Source: Chryseobacterium oryctis (lineage in GTDB: Bacteria > Bacteroidota > Bacteroidia > Flavobacteriales > Weeksellaceae). From it: a stretch of DNA of 64,000 bases. The stretch covers positions 160,214-224,213 of the forward strand of contig NZ_JAPDHV010000006.1 in assembly GCF_025971925.1 (NCBI RefSeq). Reading direction: 5' to 3'. Made by a program: the position numbers and the translations under genes. The stretch's first letter is position 1; every line of letters starts with the position of its first letter. Below the pieces are notes generated by a model. It saw nothing but the letters and a program-made list of their open reading frames with translations, searched no databases and was not told the origin of the DNA. Below, one piece after another: positions 9,134 through 18,051 of the stretch.

Positions 9134-9700
9134 TTACTTTTTGAATATTTCTTTAAAAACAGATGAATCATCTTTTTTAAGGATATCAACCAAATCCCTT
9201 TCAATATATCCGGTTTTCGGCATCTCTATAATTCTTCCAAGTTCTTTTCCGTATTTTTCAACAATAATAGTCGGAACCTTCTGAATATTATAAAGCCCTT
9301 CATCTCCTGTAGGAGATTCTTTTTTACGATTAACGGCAATGATTGTAAGCTTATTTTCAGGATATTTTAACTCTTCCAAAATTTTCATCAATCTTGGAAA
9401 ATCTCTGTGACTATCTTCACACCAAGTACCCATGAAAACCACAAGATTATAAGAATTAATCTTCGCTTTTTTCAATTCAGCTATTGCTTTTTGGTCAATT
9501 GCATATTCATCACGCTCTTTCACATACCAATCTGCGTAAGGTTCTTTTAGAAACTGTTCTTTCAACTGATGTCCCAAAAGCATTTTACCATCATTTGTAG
9601 TTTCAACTTCACGGTTTACTACTACTTTTTGAGCATTCAATTGTTGAGATGCCAAGAATAAAGCTGAAACAGCAATGATATTTGTAATAAATTTTTTCAT
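9134..9700 (-). CDS. Thioredoxin-like secreted protein (CxxS active site)
   Basis: Start ATG at 9700 gives 188 residues with signal peptide MKKFITNIIAVSALFLASQQ ending in NAQ. The thioredoxin fold follows, with the redox motif in FMGTWCEDSHRDFP (about 95-108) and the cis-proline strand KVPTIIV. The usual second cysteine is replaced by serine (Cys-Glu-Asp-Ser), so it may act as a monothiol exchanger or disulfide isomerase rather than a two-cysteine reductase. It starts one base after the stop of the upstream pyrophosphohydrolase gene and is followed by the DUF4230 gene, so the three form one operon. Confidence 0.8.
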   Translation of the reverse strand: MKKFITNIIAVSALFLASQQLNAQKVVVNREVETTNDGKMLLGHQLKEQFLKEPYADWYVKERDEYAIDQKAIAELKKAKINSYNLVVFMGTWCEDSHRDFPRLMKILEELKYPENKLTIIAVNRKKESPTGDEGLYNIQKVPTIIVEKYGKELGRIIEMPKTGYIERDLVDILKKDDSSVFKEIFKK

Positions 9701-9701
9701 A

Positions 9702-10169
9702 TTATTTTTCAATAATTGTCTTCAAATCAGCAGGAGAGTAGTATTTGTTTTTCAAAACCTTATGGTCTGCTTTTCTGTAAACATTATACTTTTCGCCTGA
9801 TTTTTCATAAAAAGATTCAACATCTTTAGCTTTGTAAAATTCAACAGTTTCCTCTGCCTGTTCTTCACTGTCACAAGCCTTTGACATATTAGAACGCTGA
9901 ACTTCGTTGAATAGTTCTACAAATTTGTTGCCAAGTCCGAATTCTAAAACGGCTCCGCTCAAAACATACTGTAAATCACAAAGAGCATCAGCAATTTCTA
10001 CAATATTATTATCAGCAATTGCTTGTTTTAATTCATTTAATTCTTCCTGTAAAAGTTCTACTCTAAGATTACATCTTTCAGGAGACGGAATTTGTGGGGT
10101 ATCTAAAATAGGGGCTTTGAAAGTAGTATGGAATTCTGCTACTTGGTTCAGACTATCAATTTTATCCAT
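9702..10169 (-). CDS. MazG-like nucleoside triphosphate pyrophosphohydrolase family protein
   Basis: The 155-residue protein resembles the all-alpha NTP pyrophosphohydrolase superfamily that hydrolyses (d)NTPs to monophosphates and pyrophosphate. The metal-binding signature is visible as ELLQEELNEL (about 39-48) followed by EIADALCDLQYVL (about 58-70), i.e. ExxE then ExxD. A C-terminal segment (about 100-150) with YRKADHKVLKNKYYSPADL is characteristic of a Bacteroidota subgroup. It heads the three-gene unit with the thioredoxin-like and DUF4230 genes. The natural substrate cannot be told from sequence. Confidence 0.78.
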   Translation of the reverse strand: MDKIDSLNQVAEFHTTFKAPILDTPQIPSPERCNLRVELLQEELNELKQAIADNNIVEIADALCDLQYVLSGAVLEFGLGNKFVELFNEVQRSNMSKACDSEEQAEETVEFYKAKDVESFYEKSGEKYNVYRKADHKVLKNKYYSPADLKTIIEK

Positions 10170-10188
10170 GAATATTTTTTATTTAAGG

Positions 10189-10196
10189 CAAATATA
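10189..10196 (-). promoter_or_regulatory. Promoter -7 box of the pyrophosphohydrolase operon
   Basis: TATATTTG on the minus strand matches TAnnTTTG and lies 20 bases before the ATG at 10169. Confidence 0.55.
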
Positions 10197-10279
10197 AAAT
10201 TTTTAAAAGTCAGAAGCTAAATATTCAAGGTTAGATTTTTTTAATCAAAAAAAAATACCTCATCAGTTTTTTTTAAATT

Positions 10280-10316
10280 CTTAAAATAAAAAAGGCCGCT
10301 CGTTTTACAAGCAGCC
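10280..10316 (-). terminator. Terminator of the large metalloprotease gene
   Basis: On the minus strand GGCTGCT pairs with AGCGGCC (one G-U) and is followed by TTTTTTATTTT. Confidence 0.82.
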
Positions 10317-10343
10317 AATATTTAGTTTAAACTTAAATGATTA

Positions 10344-13271
10344 TTAATCTTTAAAAAATCTTTTAGAAACTTCACCAACCTGAATCATGTAAGCACCCGT
10401 TGCAAGATTACTAACATTCACAGTACCTCTTTCAAGTTTTCCTGAGCTGATTAGTTTTCCACCCATATCAAAAATTTTAAAGTCTTCAGATGTTGTATTT
10501 GAAATATTTAGAATATCTCTTACAGGATTCGGATATAATTTAATACCTGTAAATAAATCTTTTGTATCAACGATATCTCCTCTTCCAGAAGAAACAATAT
10601 TCAAAGTATAATCTTCAACCTGTCCGTAAGTATATGCTTCACAAGAAGATGTAGGAAGGCTGCTGTATTTCATCATTACTCTCATTCTTGTATTTCCGGA
10701 AGTTGCTGTTGAAGGAATCGTAATTGAACCGGTTACTGGAGTTGTTGTAGAACCGGCTTTAGACCAAGCTAATTCTCCACTGTCTGTAAAGTCTCCATCG
10801 CCATTATAATCAATATAAACCGCATAAGCTTCGTTATAAACTGTAGATGTCCAAACAGGAGTTATTGAAATCGTGTACGTACTTCCTTTTGTAACATTTG
10901 TAGAAACAGATGTAAAGTTTTCATATCCTGCCGTTCCTGTAGAAGTATTATTTATCGTTCCAAATTTTACATTTCCAATTCTTTCATCTGCAGTATTTGA
11001 AGCAGAAGATGAACAGTAAGAAACCGTACTTCCTGCAAGAGTGGTAACACTTACTGTATTACTGGAAGTAGAAACATTTCCGGCAGCATCTTTCGCTTTT
11101 ACCGAAAAACTATATGTTGTTGACGGAGATAAACTTGTTACAGTATAAGAAGTTGAAGCTGTAGAACCAATTAATGAAGAGCCCTGGTAAACATCATATC
11201 CTGTAACAGCCACGTTGTCTGTCGCTCCTGACCAAGAAAGATTTGTACTTGTAGAAGTAGTTCCCGAAGCAGAAAGAGTAGGAGCTGTTGGAGCAATTGT
11301 GTCTGTACCCGAAGAAGCGTTTACTGTAATATTCACATTATTCACATCAAAGAAAATATGATTCGAGCCTTTTACCATAATTCTTCCTGTAGTTGTAGAT
11401 ACGTTTGGAATCGTTACTGCTTGAGAACCATCATTAGGTGTTTCTGCAAGTAGAGTAGTCCAAGTATTTCCGCTATCTGTTGACCAAAGAATATCTACAT
11501 TTGCTGCGTTTACTCCATTTGCTGTAGTTCCTGCCACATTCCAGGTTACAGTTTGAGAAGTTCCACCTGCATATGTAGTTGCGGAGTTTTGAGAACTAAC
11601 ATTAAAAGGTCCCGCCGTTCCATTTACAGTAATTACAGCATCATCTGAATTATTTCCTGAACCTCCGGCTCTATTATCTCGAACTGTAAATCTGAAATTA
11701 TATGTTCTTGCAACATTTGATAAAGCCTCAACTGTAATCTCTGAACCCGCAGTCGTTGTAGCTCCTGCTAAAATTGAAGCCATTCTAGGGAAATACCTTG
11801 TAGGAGAAGTAGTCGGAACCCAAGATCTAAAAGTTGGACCTGAAGCTTTTGTAGCACTTGCTGCAGAACTAGCCCCTGTTTGAGAAGAAGAAGCATTATC
11901 CATCTGCTCCCAAATATATGTCAAAGAATCTCCGTTTGCATCTGTCCCCGTTCCTGTTAACATAAAAGGAGTCCCTTTTGGAATTGTATAATCTAATCCA
12001 GCATTCGCTGTTGGAATTGAATTACCTGTACTTGTGCTTACTGGGCAAGTTTTAGCTTTAATATTATTAGTAATTTGCTGAATACTTACTGCATGAAAAA
12101 AAGGATCTGAATGCGCCTGAATATCCTGACTTGTAATTCCGGCATATCCCATGATTGTAGAACCTGAGCCAGGTTCCATATTCACACCTGTACCTTCATT
12201 TCCATGAGAGAATGTATGATTTCCTCCAAATTGATGCCCCATTTCGTGAGCAACATAATCGATATCGAAATTATCACCAGAAGGAATTGCATCCGCCGGA
12301 GAAGTATAGCCGCTTCCTTTTGAACCATTGGTACAGATACAGCCTATACAACCTGCGTTTCCGCCACCGCCGGAAGCTCCGAATAAATGCCCAATATCAT
12401 AATTAGCTTCACCAATTACGGAAGTCAAGGTACTTTGAAGTTGAGAATTCCAACTGCTCATTCCTGAAGCAGAAGAATAAGGGTCTGTGGAAGCATTAGT
12501 ATAAATTACAGCATCATTGTTTGAAATCAAAACCATTCTAGCTGCAAAGTCTTTTTCAAAAACCCCGTTTACACGAGTCATTGTATTATTCATAGCAGCC
12601 AAAGCATTGGCTTTTGTTCCTCCAAAATAAGCTGTATATTCACCTGTACAAGAAAGAGCTAATCTAAATGTTCTCAATTTAGCATCATCTGCATTAGGTC
12701 TTGCAGCAAGATTTGAGCCTGTAACTCCTTTTTGAGCAACATCAATTACAGTACATTCAAATTTATTAAGGTCATCTTTTTTATCTGATTTTTTGTAAAC
12801 AACATAAGATGATAAATCTTTAGTATAAGGCTCTATAAAAACAGCAGATTTATCTCCATAAATTTCCATAGAAGAAAGACCAAGTGGAGAAACACTAAAA
12901 TACACTGTTGCATTCGGATCTCCTAAACCTTCACCTACATAAGATTTAATATCCGGATATTTTGCAGCCAGTTGAGGATCAAAGTTTGAATTTTCTCGTA
13001 CTTTGAAGTTTTCCATTTTCCCCTCAGAATTTGGGAAAGAAATAATAACTTCTGACTTTTCTCCTGCCGCCAACCTTTTAGGTGCTTTTAGTAAAGCGTT
13101 TTTCAATCCGTTAATATCCAGGTTGTAAACCTTAGGATTACTAATACCTGTTTTGTTCTCAAATATTTCTGAAGAAGATTTTCTGTTATCTTCAGACCAA
13201 AGACGATCTGTCTGCGCGAATGAAATACCCGTGATAAGAAGCATTCCAATCATTGATAATTGTTTTTTCAT
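10344..13271 (-). CDS. Secreted reprolysin-like zinc metalloprotease with FN3, GEVED and T9SS sorting domains
   Basis: The 975-residue protein begins with a signal peptide ending ISFAQ (about 1-20) and a propeptide-like region. The catalytic domain contains HEMGHQFGGNH at 342-352, the metzincin motif HExxHxxGxxH with Glu343 as base, and a downstream MGYAG Met-turn. After Ig-like segments (about 420-650) come a fibronectin type III domain (about 655-745), a GEVED domain (about 760-890, with YGQVEDYTL), and a T9SS type A sorting tail with LYPNPVRDILN (about 915-975). It is therefore a large protease exported by the type IX system. Natural substrates are unknown. It has its own promoter and terminator and no operon partner. 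Confidence 0.92.
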   Translation of the reverse strand: MKKQLSMIGMLLITGISFAQTDRLWSEDNRKSSSEIFENKTGISNPKVYNLDINGLKNALLKAPKRLAAGEKSEVIISFPNSEGKMENFKVRENSNFDPQLAAKYPDIKSYVGEGLGDPNATVYFSVSPLGLSSMEIYGDKSAVFIEPYTKDLSSYVVYKKSDKKDDLNKFECTVIDVAQKGVTGSNLAARPNADDAKLRTFRLALSCTGEYTAYFGGTKANALAAMNNTMTRVNGVFEKDFAARMVLISNNDAVIYTNASTDPYSSASGMSSWNSQLQSTLTSVIGEANYDIGHLFGASGGGGNAGCIGCICTNGSKGSGYTSPADAIPSGDNFDIDYVAHEMGHQFGGNHTFSHGNEGTGVNMEPGSGSTIMGYAGITSQDIQAHSDPFFHAVSIQQITNNIKAKTCPVSTSTGNSIPTANAGLDYTIPKGTPFMLTGTGTDANGDSLTYIWEQMDNASSSQTGASSAASATKASGPTFRSWVPTTSPTRYFPRMASILAGATTTAGSEITVEALSNVARTYNFRFTVRDNRAGGSGNNSDDAVITVNGTAGPFNVSSQNSATTYAGGTSQTVTWNVAGTTANGVNAANVDILWSTDSGNTWTTLLAETPNDGSQAVTIPNVSTTTGRIMVKGSNHIFFDVNNVNITVNASSGTDTIAPTAPTLSASGTTSTSTNLSWSGATDNVAVTGYDVYQGSSLIGSTASTSYTVTSLSPSTTYSFSVKAKDAAGNVSTSSNTVSVTTLAGSTVSYCSSSASNTADERIGNVKFGTINNTSTGTAGYENFTSVSTNVTKGSTYTISITPVWTSTVYNEAYAVYIDYNGDGDFTDSGELAWSKAGSTTTPVTGSITIPSTATSGNTRMRVMMKYSSLPTSSCEAYTYGQVEDYTLNIVSSGRGDIVDTKDLFTGIKLYPNPVRDILNISNTTSEDFKIFDMGGKLISSGKLERGTVNVSNLATGAYMIQVGEVSKRFFKD

Positions 13272-13299
13272 ATAAATAAATATTCCGATTATGGTATTT

Positions 13300-13332
13300 C
13301 AAATGTAATAAAAAAAATATAATGAAAAACAA
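13300..13332 (-). promoter_or_regulatory. Promoter of the large metalloprotease gene
   Basis: TTG at 13332-13330, a 22-base spacer and TACATTTG at 13307-13300 on the minus strand. Confidence 0.65.
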
Positions 13333-13411
13333 AATTTTAAATATAATTTTTAAAGATTAATTCAAATTATAACCAAAAACATTAAACATTACATAAAGTT
13401 AAAAATATCAA

Positions 13412-13448
13412 AAAAAGAAAATAACACCCGTAAAACACGAGTGTTATT
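13412..13448 (-). terminator. Terminator of the DinB-family gene
   Basis: AATAACAC (13420-13427) pairs with GTGTTATT (13441-13448); an A-rich tract on the left gives a T-rich tail on the minus strand. Confidence 0.7.
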
Positions 13449-13476
13449 CACTTTTTAATGATATAATTCTAATTTA

Positions 13477-13974
13477 CTAAAAACTATCGTCAGCAGTTGG
13501 GCCGTACAATCCTGGAACCTTATTTCCCGTTGTTCTAAGATAAACTATTAATTCTCCACGATGATGGTAAAGATGATTGAATAACATCCCTCTGATTACT
13601 TGAATTTTTGGGGTAGCTGGGAAAACTTCATTTCCTCCCATTGTCATTCTCCAGGGAGTCATCATTGTAGATTCATCGAAATTTTCTAAAACCTGTTGTG
13701 CTTTTTTTACATTTTCTTCAAATTTTGCAACAATATTCTCCGCTTTCGAGATATCACCTTTATCATAACGATAGGTATCCATTGCAAACTCATCAGAATT
13801 AAAAGTAGCTTCATACCAATTATATACTTCTGCAATATGCGAAGCGAGCTGAGCAGTTGTCCAGTTTTTTTCGGAAGGCTTCCAATCTAATGCAGAATCA
13901 GGAATTGCCTTTAATAATTTTCTTGTATTTTCTGCTTCGTGCAAAAATTCACCTAAAAGAGCTTGTTTTACCAT
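13477..13974 (-). CDS. DinB-family putative metal-dependent enzyme
   Basis: The 165 residues form a DinB/YfiT-like four-helix bundle. The metal-ligand histidines expected for this fold are visible: SHIAEVYNW (about 45-53) and NHLYHHRGEL (about 132-141), together with the WTTAQLASHI motif that starts the second helix. Members include bacillithiol and mycothiol transferases as well as many proteins of unknown role. It is a single-gene unit with its own terminator. The thiol cofactor, if any, cannot be told from sequence, but bacillithiol-linked genes occur at 33-34 kb in this window. Confidence 0.82.
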   Translation of the reverse strand: MVKQALLGEFLHEAENTRKLLKAIPDSALDWKPSEKNWTTAQLASHIAEVYNWYEATFNSDEFAMDTYRYDKGDISKAENIVAKFEENVKKAQQVLENFDESTMMTPWRMTMGGNEVFPATPKIQVIRGMLFNHLYHHRGELIVYLRTTGNKVPGLYGPTADDSF

Positions 13975-14050
13975 AACATTTGTTTTTTATTTTAAGTAAA
14001 TTTAAATCCTTTTTAAATATGAAAATTTATTTTAATCATAAATATATGTT

Positions 14051-14083
14051 AAATAAAAAACACCCTCAGGAAAGGGTGTTTTA
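14051..14083 (-). terminator. Terminator of the acyl-CoA dehydrogenase gene
   Basis: A 10-bp stem with core ACACCCT/AGGGTGT and a T-rich tail on the minus strand. Confidence 0.85.
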
Positions 14084-14105
14084 TTTATATTTTATCTTGA
14101 AGTAA

Positions 14106-15245
14106 TTATTTTGTAATATCTCTTCCGATAACTAATCTTTGGATTTCTGAAGTACCTTCACCAATTGTACAAAGTTTAGAATCTCTATAGAATTTCTCAG
14201 CAGGGAAGTCTTTTGTATATCCATAACCTCCGAAAATCTGAACCGCATTGTTCGAAATTCTTACACAAGCTTCGGATGCATATAGTTTTGCCATAGCTCC
14301 TTCTTTTGTCATTTTTTGCTTAGCATTTTTCAGCGTTGCAGCTCTTTGAATCAGTAGTTCAGCAGCATCAATTTCTGTAGCCATATCAGCCAACATAAAA
14401 TTAATCGCCTGGAACTCTGAAATAGATTTCCCAAACTGTTGTCTTTCTTTCGCATATTTAAGAGCAGCTTTGTACGCTCCTCTCGCTGTACCTAAAGATA
14501 AAGCAGCAATAGAAATTCTACCTCCATCTAAAATCTTCATAGCTTGTTTGAAACCTTCTCCAACTTCTCCTAAACGATGAGAATCCGGAACACGAACATT
14601 ATCAAAGATTAATTCAGCTGTTTCAGAAGCTCTCATCCCCAATTTATTTTCTTTTTTACCAGAAGTAAAACCTGGCATTCCTTTTTCTAAAACAAAAGCT
14701 GTTGAATTATTTTTAGCTCCTTTTTCTCCTGTTCTTGTCATTACAACAGCAATATCTCCAGAAATTGCGTGTGTAATGAAATTTTTAGCACCATTAATAA
14801 CCCATTCGTCACCGTCTTTTACAGCTGTAGTAGACATACCTCCAGAATCTGAACCTGTATTGTGTTCTGTAAGTCCCCAAGCTCCGATTACTTTTCCTGA
14901 AGCTAATTGAGGCAGCCATTTATTTCTTTGTTCTTCGTTACCAAATTCATAAATATGATTAGTACAAAGAGAGTTGTGTGCAGCAACTGAAAGACCAATT
15001 GATGGGTCAACTTGAGAAATTTCGTCAAGAATCGCAACATACTCATGATACCCAAGACCAGAACCACCATATTGCTCAGGGACTACAATTCCCATAAATC
15101 CCATTTCACCCAACTGATGAAACAAATCTTTCGGGAAAGTCTGACTTTCATCCCATTCCATAATATTTGGTCTAATATTCTTTTCAGCAAACTCTTTTGC
15201 TGTTTCTGCTATCATTTTAATGTTGTCAATAGTCTCTGTGTTCAT
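14106..15245 (-). CDS. Acyl-CoA dehydrogenase
   Basis: The 379 residues are full length for a short/medium-chain FAD-dependent acyl-CoA dehydrogenase, which makes trans-2-enoyl-CoA and passes electrons to ETF. Visible signatures are GVVPEQYGGSGLGY (about 54-67), AWGLTEHNTGSDSGG (FAD/substrate contact, about 117-131), ERQQFGKSISEFQ (about 267-279), and IFGGYGYTKDFP. The catalytic base is Glu363 in IGEGTSEIQ. Chain-length preference (butyryl, isovaleryl or others) is not decidable by eye. It is monocistronic, with a good promoter containing a palindrome in the spacer. Confidence 0.94.
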   Translation of the reverse strand: MNTETIDNIKMIAETAKEFAEKNIRPNIMEWDESQTFPKDLFHQLGEMGFMGIVVPEQYGGSGLGYHEYVAILDEISQVDPSIGLSVAAHNSLCTNHIYEFGNEEQRNKWLPQLASGKVIGAWGLTEHNTGSDSGGMSTTAVKDGDEWVINGAKNFITHAISGDIAVVMTRTGEKGAKNNSTAFVLEKGMPGFTSGKKENKLGMRASETAELIFDNVRVPDSHRLGEVGEGFKQAMKILDGGRISIAALSLGTARGAYKAALKYAKERQQFGKSISEFQAINFMLADMATEIDAAELLIQRAATLKNAKQKMTKEGAMAKLYASEACVRISNNAVQIFGGYGYTKDFPAEKFYRDSKLCTIGEGTSEIQRLVIGRDITK

Positions 15246-15265
15246 ATAGTGTAATAGTTAATTCC

Positions 15266-15295
15266 CAAAGATAAATAAATTGCACGAACGTTCAA
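15266..15295 (-). promoter_or_regulatory. Promoter of acyl-CoA dehydrogenase with palindromic spacer
   Basis: On the minus strand TTG (15295-15293), a 19-base spacer and TATCTTTG (15273-15266). The spacer begins with the 8-bp palindrome GAACGTTC (15286-15293), a possible repressor site. Confidence 0.68.
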
Positions 15296-15436
15296 AAAAT
15301 TATTTCTACCATAGCTCTTTTATCTGCAAAACTTTAATTTTCAATTTTTTATATAAATATATTTAATGATATTTTAATAAAATTTCAGAACTTTGAAGTA
15401 ATTATTTTACTATTTTAGCCACCCAATTTTTAAAGC

Positions 15437-17302
15437 ATGAAAAAATTTCTATTTCCTATAATTCTGATTTCATCCATATATTCTGCACAAGCTCCAGCTG
15501 GATATTATGATGGAACAGCTGGACTTACCGGTTATGCCTTGAAATCTAAGCTACATGACATTATTTCTTCAAAAACCATCAACTGGCATTATGGAGATCT
15601 TCCTGAGTTTTACAATCAAACCGATTTGGATAAGTATTATGATCATGATGCAAGTAATACAACCATATTACTAGACATATATTCGGAAATCCCCACTGGA
15701 CCTGATGCATACGAATATACTTCGGCTAATATCCCAAGTAGTGTCTCAGCTGAAGGAGCAGGATACAACCGAGAACACATGATACCTCAAAGTACGTTTT
15801 ATAGTAATTATCCAATGTATTCTGATTTATTTTATATAATTCCTACAGATGCATACATTAATCAACGCAGAAGTAATTATCCATACGGAATTGCAGGAAA
15901 TACAAATTTTTATACATTTTCCAACACTTCGAAAATCAGTAACAGTACCATTCCCAACTGGTCTTATACGGGAAGAGTTTACGAGCCAATCAATGAGTTT
16001 AAAGGTGATGTAGCGAGAAGTTTATTATATTTTGCGGTAAGATTTGAAGGAAAATTAGGTACTTTCAATTATAACAACAGTTCAAATCCCGCTTCTGATA
16101 CCAATCCATTAGACGGAACAGAAGAAAGGGCTTTCGATCCTGCATACATAGCAATGCTTCTTCAATGGCACCAGCAAGATCCTGTTTCTCAAAGAGAAAT
16201 TGACAGAAATAATGCTGTGTATAATTTACAAAAAAACAGAAATCCCTTTGTAGATAATCCGTCATGGGTAACCGCAATTTGGGGACAAACTCCTGATTCT
16301 ATAGCTCCACAAACTCCTACAAATTTAACGGTAACGCAAAATAGTGCTTATTTCACAACATTAAGCTGGACACCAAGCTCAAGCACAGATGTAATTGGCT
16401 ACAAAATATATCAAGACGGAAATTTGGTGGCTTCAACGAAGGAAAATTCAATCAGCATTGATCATTTAACACCTTCTACCACATATAATTTCACAGTTAA
16501 AGCTTACGACAACGGATATTTACTATCTACAGAGAGTAATACAGTTTCAACAACAACTCTGGCTTCAGATATTTATGCTAAAGACTTGTTTGTTTCAAAA
16601 TACTTAGAAGGAACATCAAATAATAAAGGACTAGAAATAACCAATCGAACAGGACACCCTATTAATTTGAATGATTATAGACTTTCTATTCAATTTCCGA
16701 GCGGAAGCAATTATTATTTCCCTGCTCCTTTTGAGCTAGAAGGAACTGTTCAGAATAATGAAACATTCGTAATTCTACATCCTGAAGCGAGTTTTTCATG
16801 TTATACAATTGGTCAGGCAAAATTTGTGACTGCAGCTCCTCAAATGACTTTTTCTGGAAGTCAATATATAGAACTAAGATATAAGAGCACCACCGTTGAT
16901 GCTATTGGAATTCCAAGCCAAAATAACTCAACAACTTTAGGTAATGTATCTTTATACAGAAAAGCCAGCATCAATCAACCAACAACAACCTTCAATATCT
17001 CTGAATGGGACTCTTATGCAAGCAATTATTGCCAAAATCTAGGCGTTTTATCTACTACAGATATTGTTCTTGCTAAAAATGAAGAAATTAAAATTTACCC
17101 AAATCCTGTTAATGAAAATATTTTTGTAAGCGGGAAAGTTGAAAATATAAAAGACGCTCAGATCGTAGACTATTCAGGAAGAGTAATTTATACAGAGAAA
17201 TCACCTTTTAAAAACAAGAAAAATATCTCTGTTCAGAGTATAACAGCGGGATCTTATCTTTTAAATCTTGATGGTAAATCATATCCGTTTATTAAGAAAT
17301 AA
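15437..17302 (+). CDS. Secreted endonuclease I family nuclease with FN3, lamin-tail-like and T9SS sorting domains
   Basis: The 621-residue protein has a signal peptide (about 1-18, ending IYSAQ). The EndA/NucM-type nuclease domain (about 19-280) shows the active-site region YNREHMIPQSTF (Arg112-Glu113-His114) and DLFYIIPTDAYINQRRSN. A fibronectin type III domain follows (about 290-375), then a beta-rich region (about 385-535; KYLEGTSNNKGLEI) resembling a lamin-tail domain, and a T9SS type A sorting tail with IYPNPVNENIF. It probably degrades extracellular DNA or RNA for nutrients. It is transcribed alone; a long hairpin follows. Confidence 0.9.
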   Translation: MKKFLFPIILISSIYSAQAPAGYYDGTAGLTGYALKSKLHDIISSKTINWHYGDLPEFYNQTDLDKYYDHDASNTTILLDIYSEIPTGPDAYEYTSANIPSSVSAEGAGYNREHMIPQSTFYSNYPMYSDLFYIIPTDAYINQRRSNYPYGIAGNTNFYTFSNTSKISNSTIPNWSYTGRVYEPINEFKGDVARSLLYFAVRFEGKLGTFNYNNSSNPASDTNPLDGTEERAFDPAYIAMLLQWHQQDPVSQREIDRNNAVYNLQKNRNPFVDNPSWVTAIWGQTPDSIAPQTPTNLTVTQNSAYFTTLSWTPSSSTDVIGYKIYQDGNLVASTKENSISIDHLTPSTTYNFTVKAYDNGYLLSTESNTVSTTTLASDIYAKDLFVSKYLEGTSNNKGLEITNRTGHPINLNDYRLSIQFPSGSNYYFPAPFELEGTVQNNETFVILHPEASFSCYTIGQAKFVTAAPQMTFSGSQYIELRYKSTTVDAIGIPSQNNSTTLGNVSLYRKASINQPTTTFNISEWDSYASNYCQNLGVLSTTDIVLAKNEEIKIYPNPVNENIFVSGKVENIKDAQIVDYSGRVIYTEKSPFKNKKNISVQSITAGSYLLNLDGKSYPFIKK

Positions 17303-17357
17303 GATTAAACTTAAATATTAAATTTCGGTTGCAAATTACTTAATTCTCAACCATTAA

Positions 17358-17416
17358 TATAAGCAGATTCACTAATAATCAATATCTATAAGTGTTTCTG
17401 CTTATATTTTTTATTT
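17358..17416 (+). terminator. Hairpin terminator of the endonuclease gene
   Basis: TATAAGCAGATTCACT (17358-17373) pairs at 14 of 16 positions with AGTGTTTCTGCTTATA (17391-17406), followed by TTTTTTATTT. The second arm overlaps the first of two palindromic operator candidates. Confidence 0.6.
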
Positions 17417-17435
17417 ATAAGTATTTATGCTTATA
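17387..17435 (+). promoter_or_regulatory. Tandem palindromic operator candidate and promoter of the SatD-family gene
   Basis: Two copies of TATAAG-N8-CTTATA stand at 17387-17406 and 17416-17435, 29 bp apart start to start. The second copy overlaps the -7 box TATATTTG (17432-17439), four bases before the ATG at 17444. This is the layout expected for repression by a DNA-binding product, probably the gene itself. Confidence 0.6.
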
Positions 17436-17443
17436 TTTGCAAA

Positions 17444-18049
17444 ATGATAGCGGTTATTACCGGTGATATTATAAACTCACAACATGCAGACACTGAAGTT
17501 TGGATTACCAAGCTTAAGAATCTTCTCGAAAAATGGGGGAGCACACCTCAAACATGGGAAATCTACAGAGGTGATGAATTCCAGTTCAAGTGCAATATAG
17601 ATGACGTTTTTTGGCGTTTCTTAGCTATCAAATCCTTAATAAAAAGTCAGGAAAATCTAGATGTAAGAATTGCTATTGGCATTGGTGATGAAAACTTTTC
17701 TTCTGAAAAAATCACAGAATCTAATGGTTCGGCTTACGTAAATTCCGGAAGATTATTGAACGATTTGAAAAGTGACGGTCATACTGTTGCCATCAAAACA
17801 TCCAACGAACCTGTAAATAGAGATTTGAATATTCTATTAAAATGGTCTTCCAAAGATTTTGACAACTGGACGATGGCAACCGCAGAAATTATCCATGAGA
17901 TGATTATGAATCAAGACATAACTCAGGAAGATTTGGCTAAGAAATTTAATATTTCTCAGTCCTCAATAAGCCAGAGATTGAAACGAGCAAACTATGAGCT
18001 AATCGTAGAAACTAATCAATATTTTAGAAAGAAAATTTCAGAATTGTAG
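17444..18049 (+). CDS. SatD-family protein with C-terminal helix-turn-helix
   Basis: The 201 residues begin MIAVITGDIINSQ, the signature of SatD-family proteins, followed by IYRGDEFQFK (about 41-50), RIAIGIG and a GSAYVNSGRLL segment. Residues about 155-195 form a helix-turn-helix (ITQEDLAKKFNISQSSISQR) like those of LuxR or sigma region 4. SatD proteins are of unknown biochemical role; the RGDE and GDI motifs recall nucleotide-cyclase-like folds, but that is a weak similarity. The palindromes directly over its promoter suggest autoregulation. The stop is two bases before the next gene's ATG, so it is coupled to the DUF3307 membrane protein. Confidence 0.8.
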   Translation: MIAVITGDIINSQHADTEVWITKLKNLLEKWGSTPQTWEIYRGDEFQFKCNIDDVFWRFLAIKSLIKSQENLDVRIAIGIGDENFSSEKITESNGSAYVNSGRLLNDLKSDGHTVAIKTSNEPVNRDLNILLKWSSKDFDNWTMATAEIIHEMIMNQDITQEDLAKKFNISQSSISQRLKRANYELIVETNQYFRKKISEL

Positions 18050-18051
18050 AC

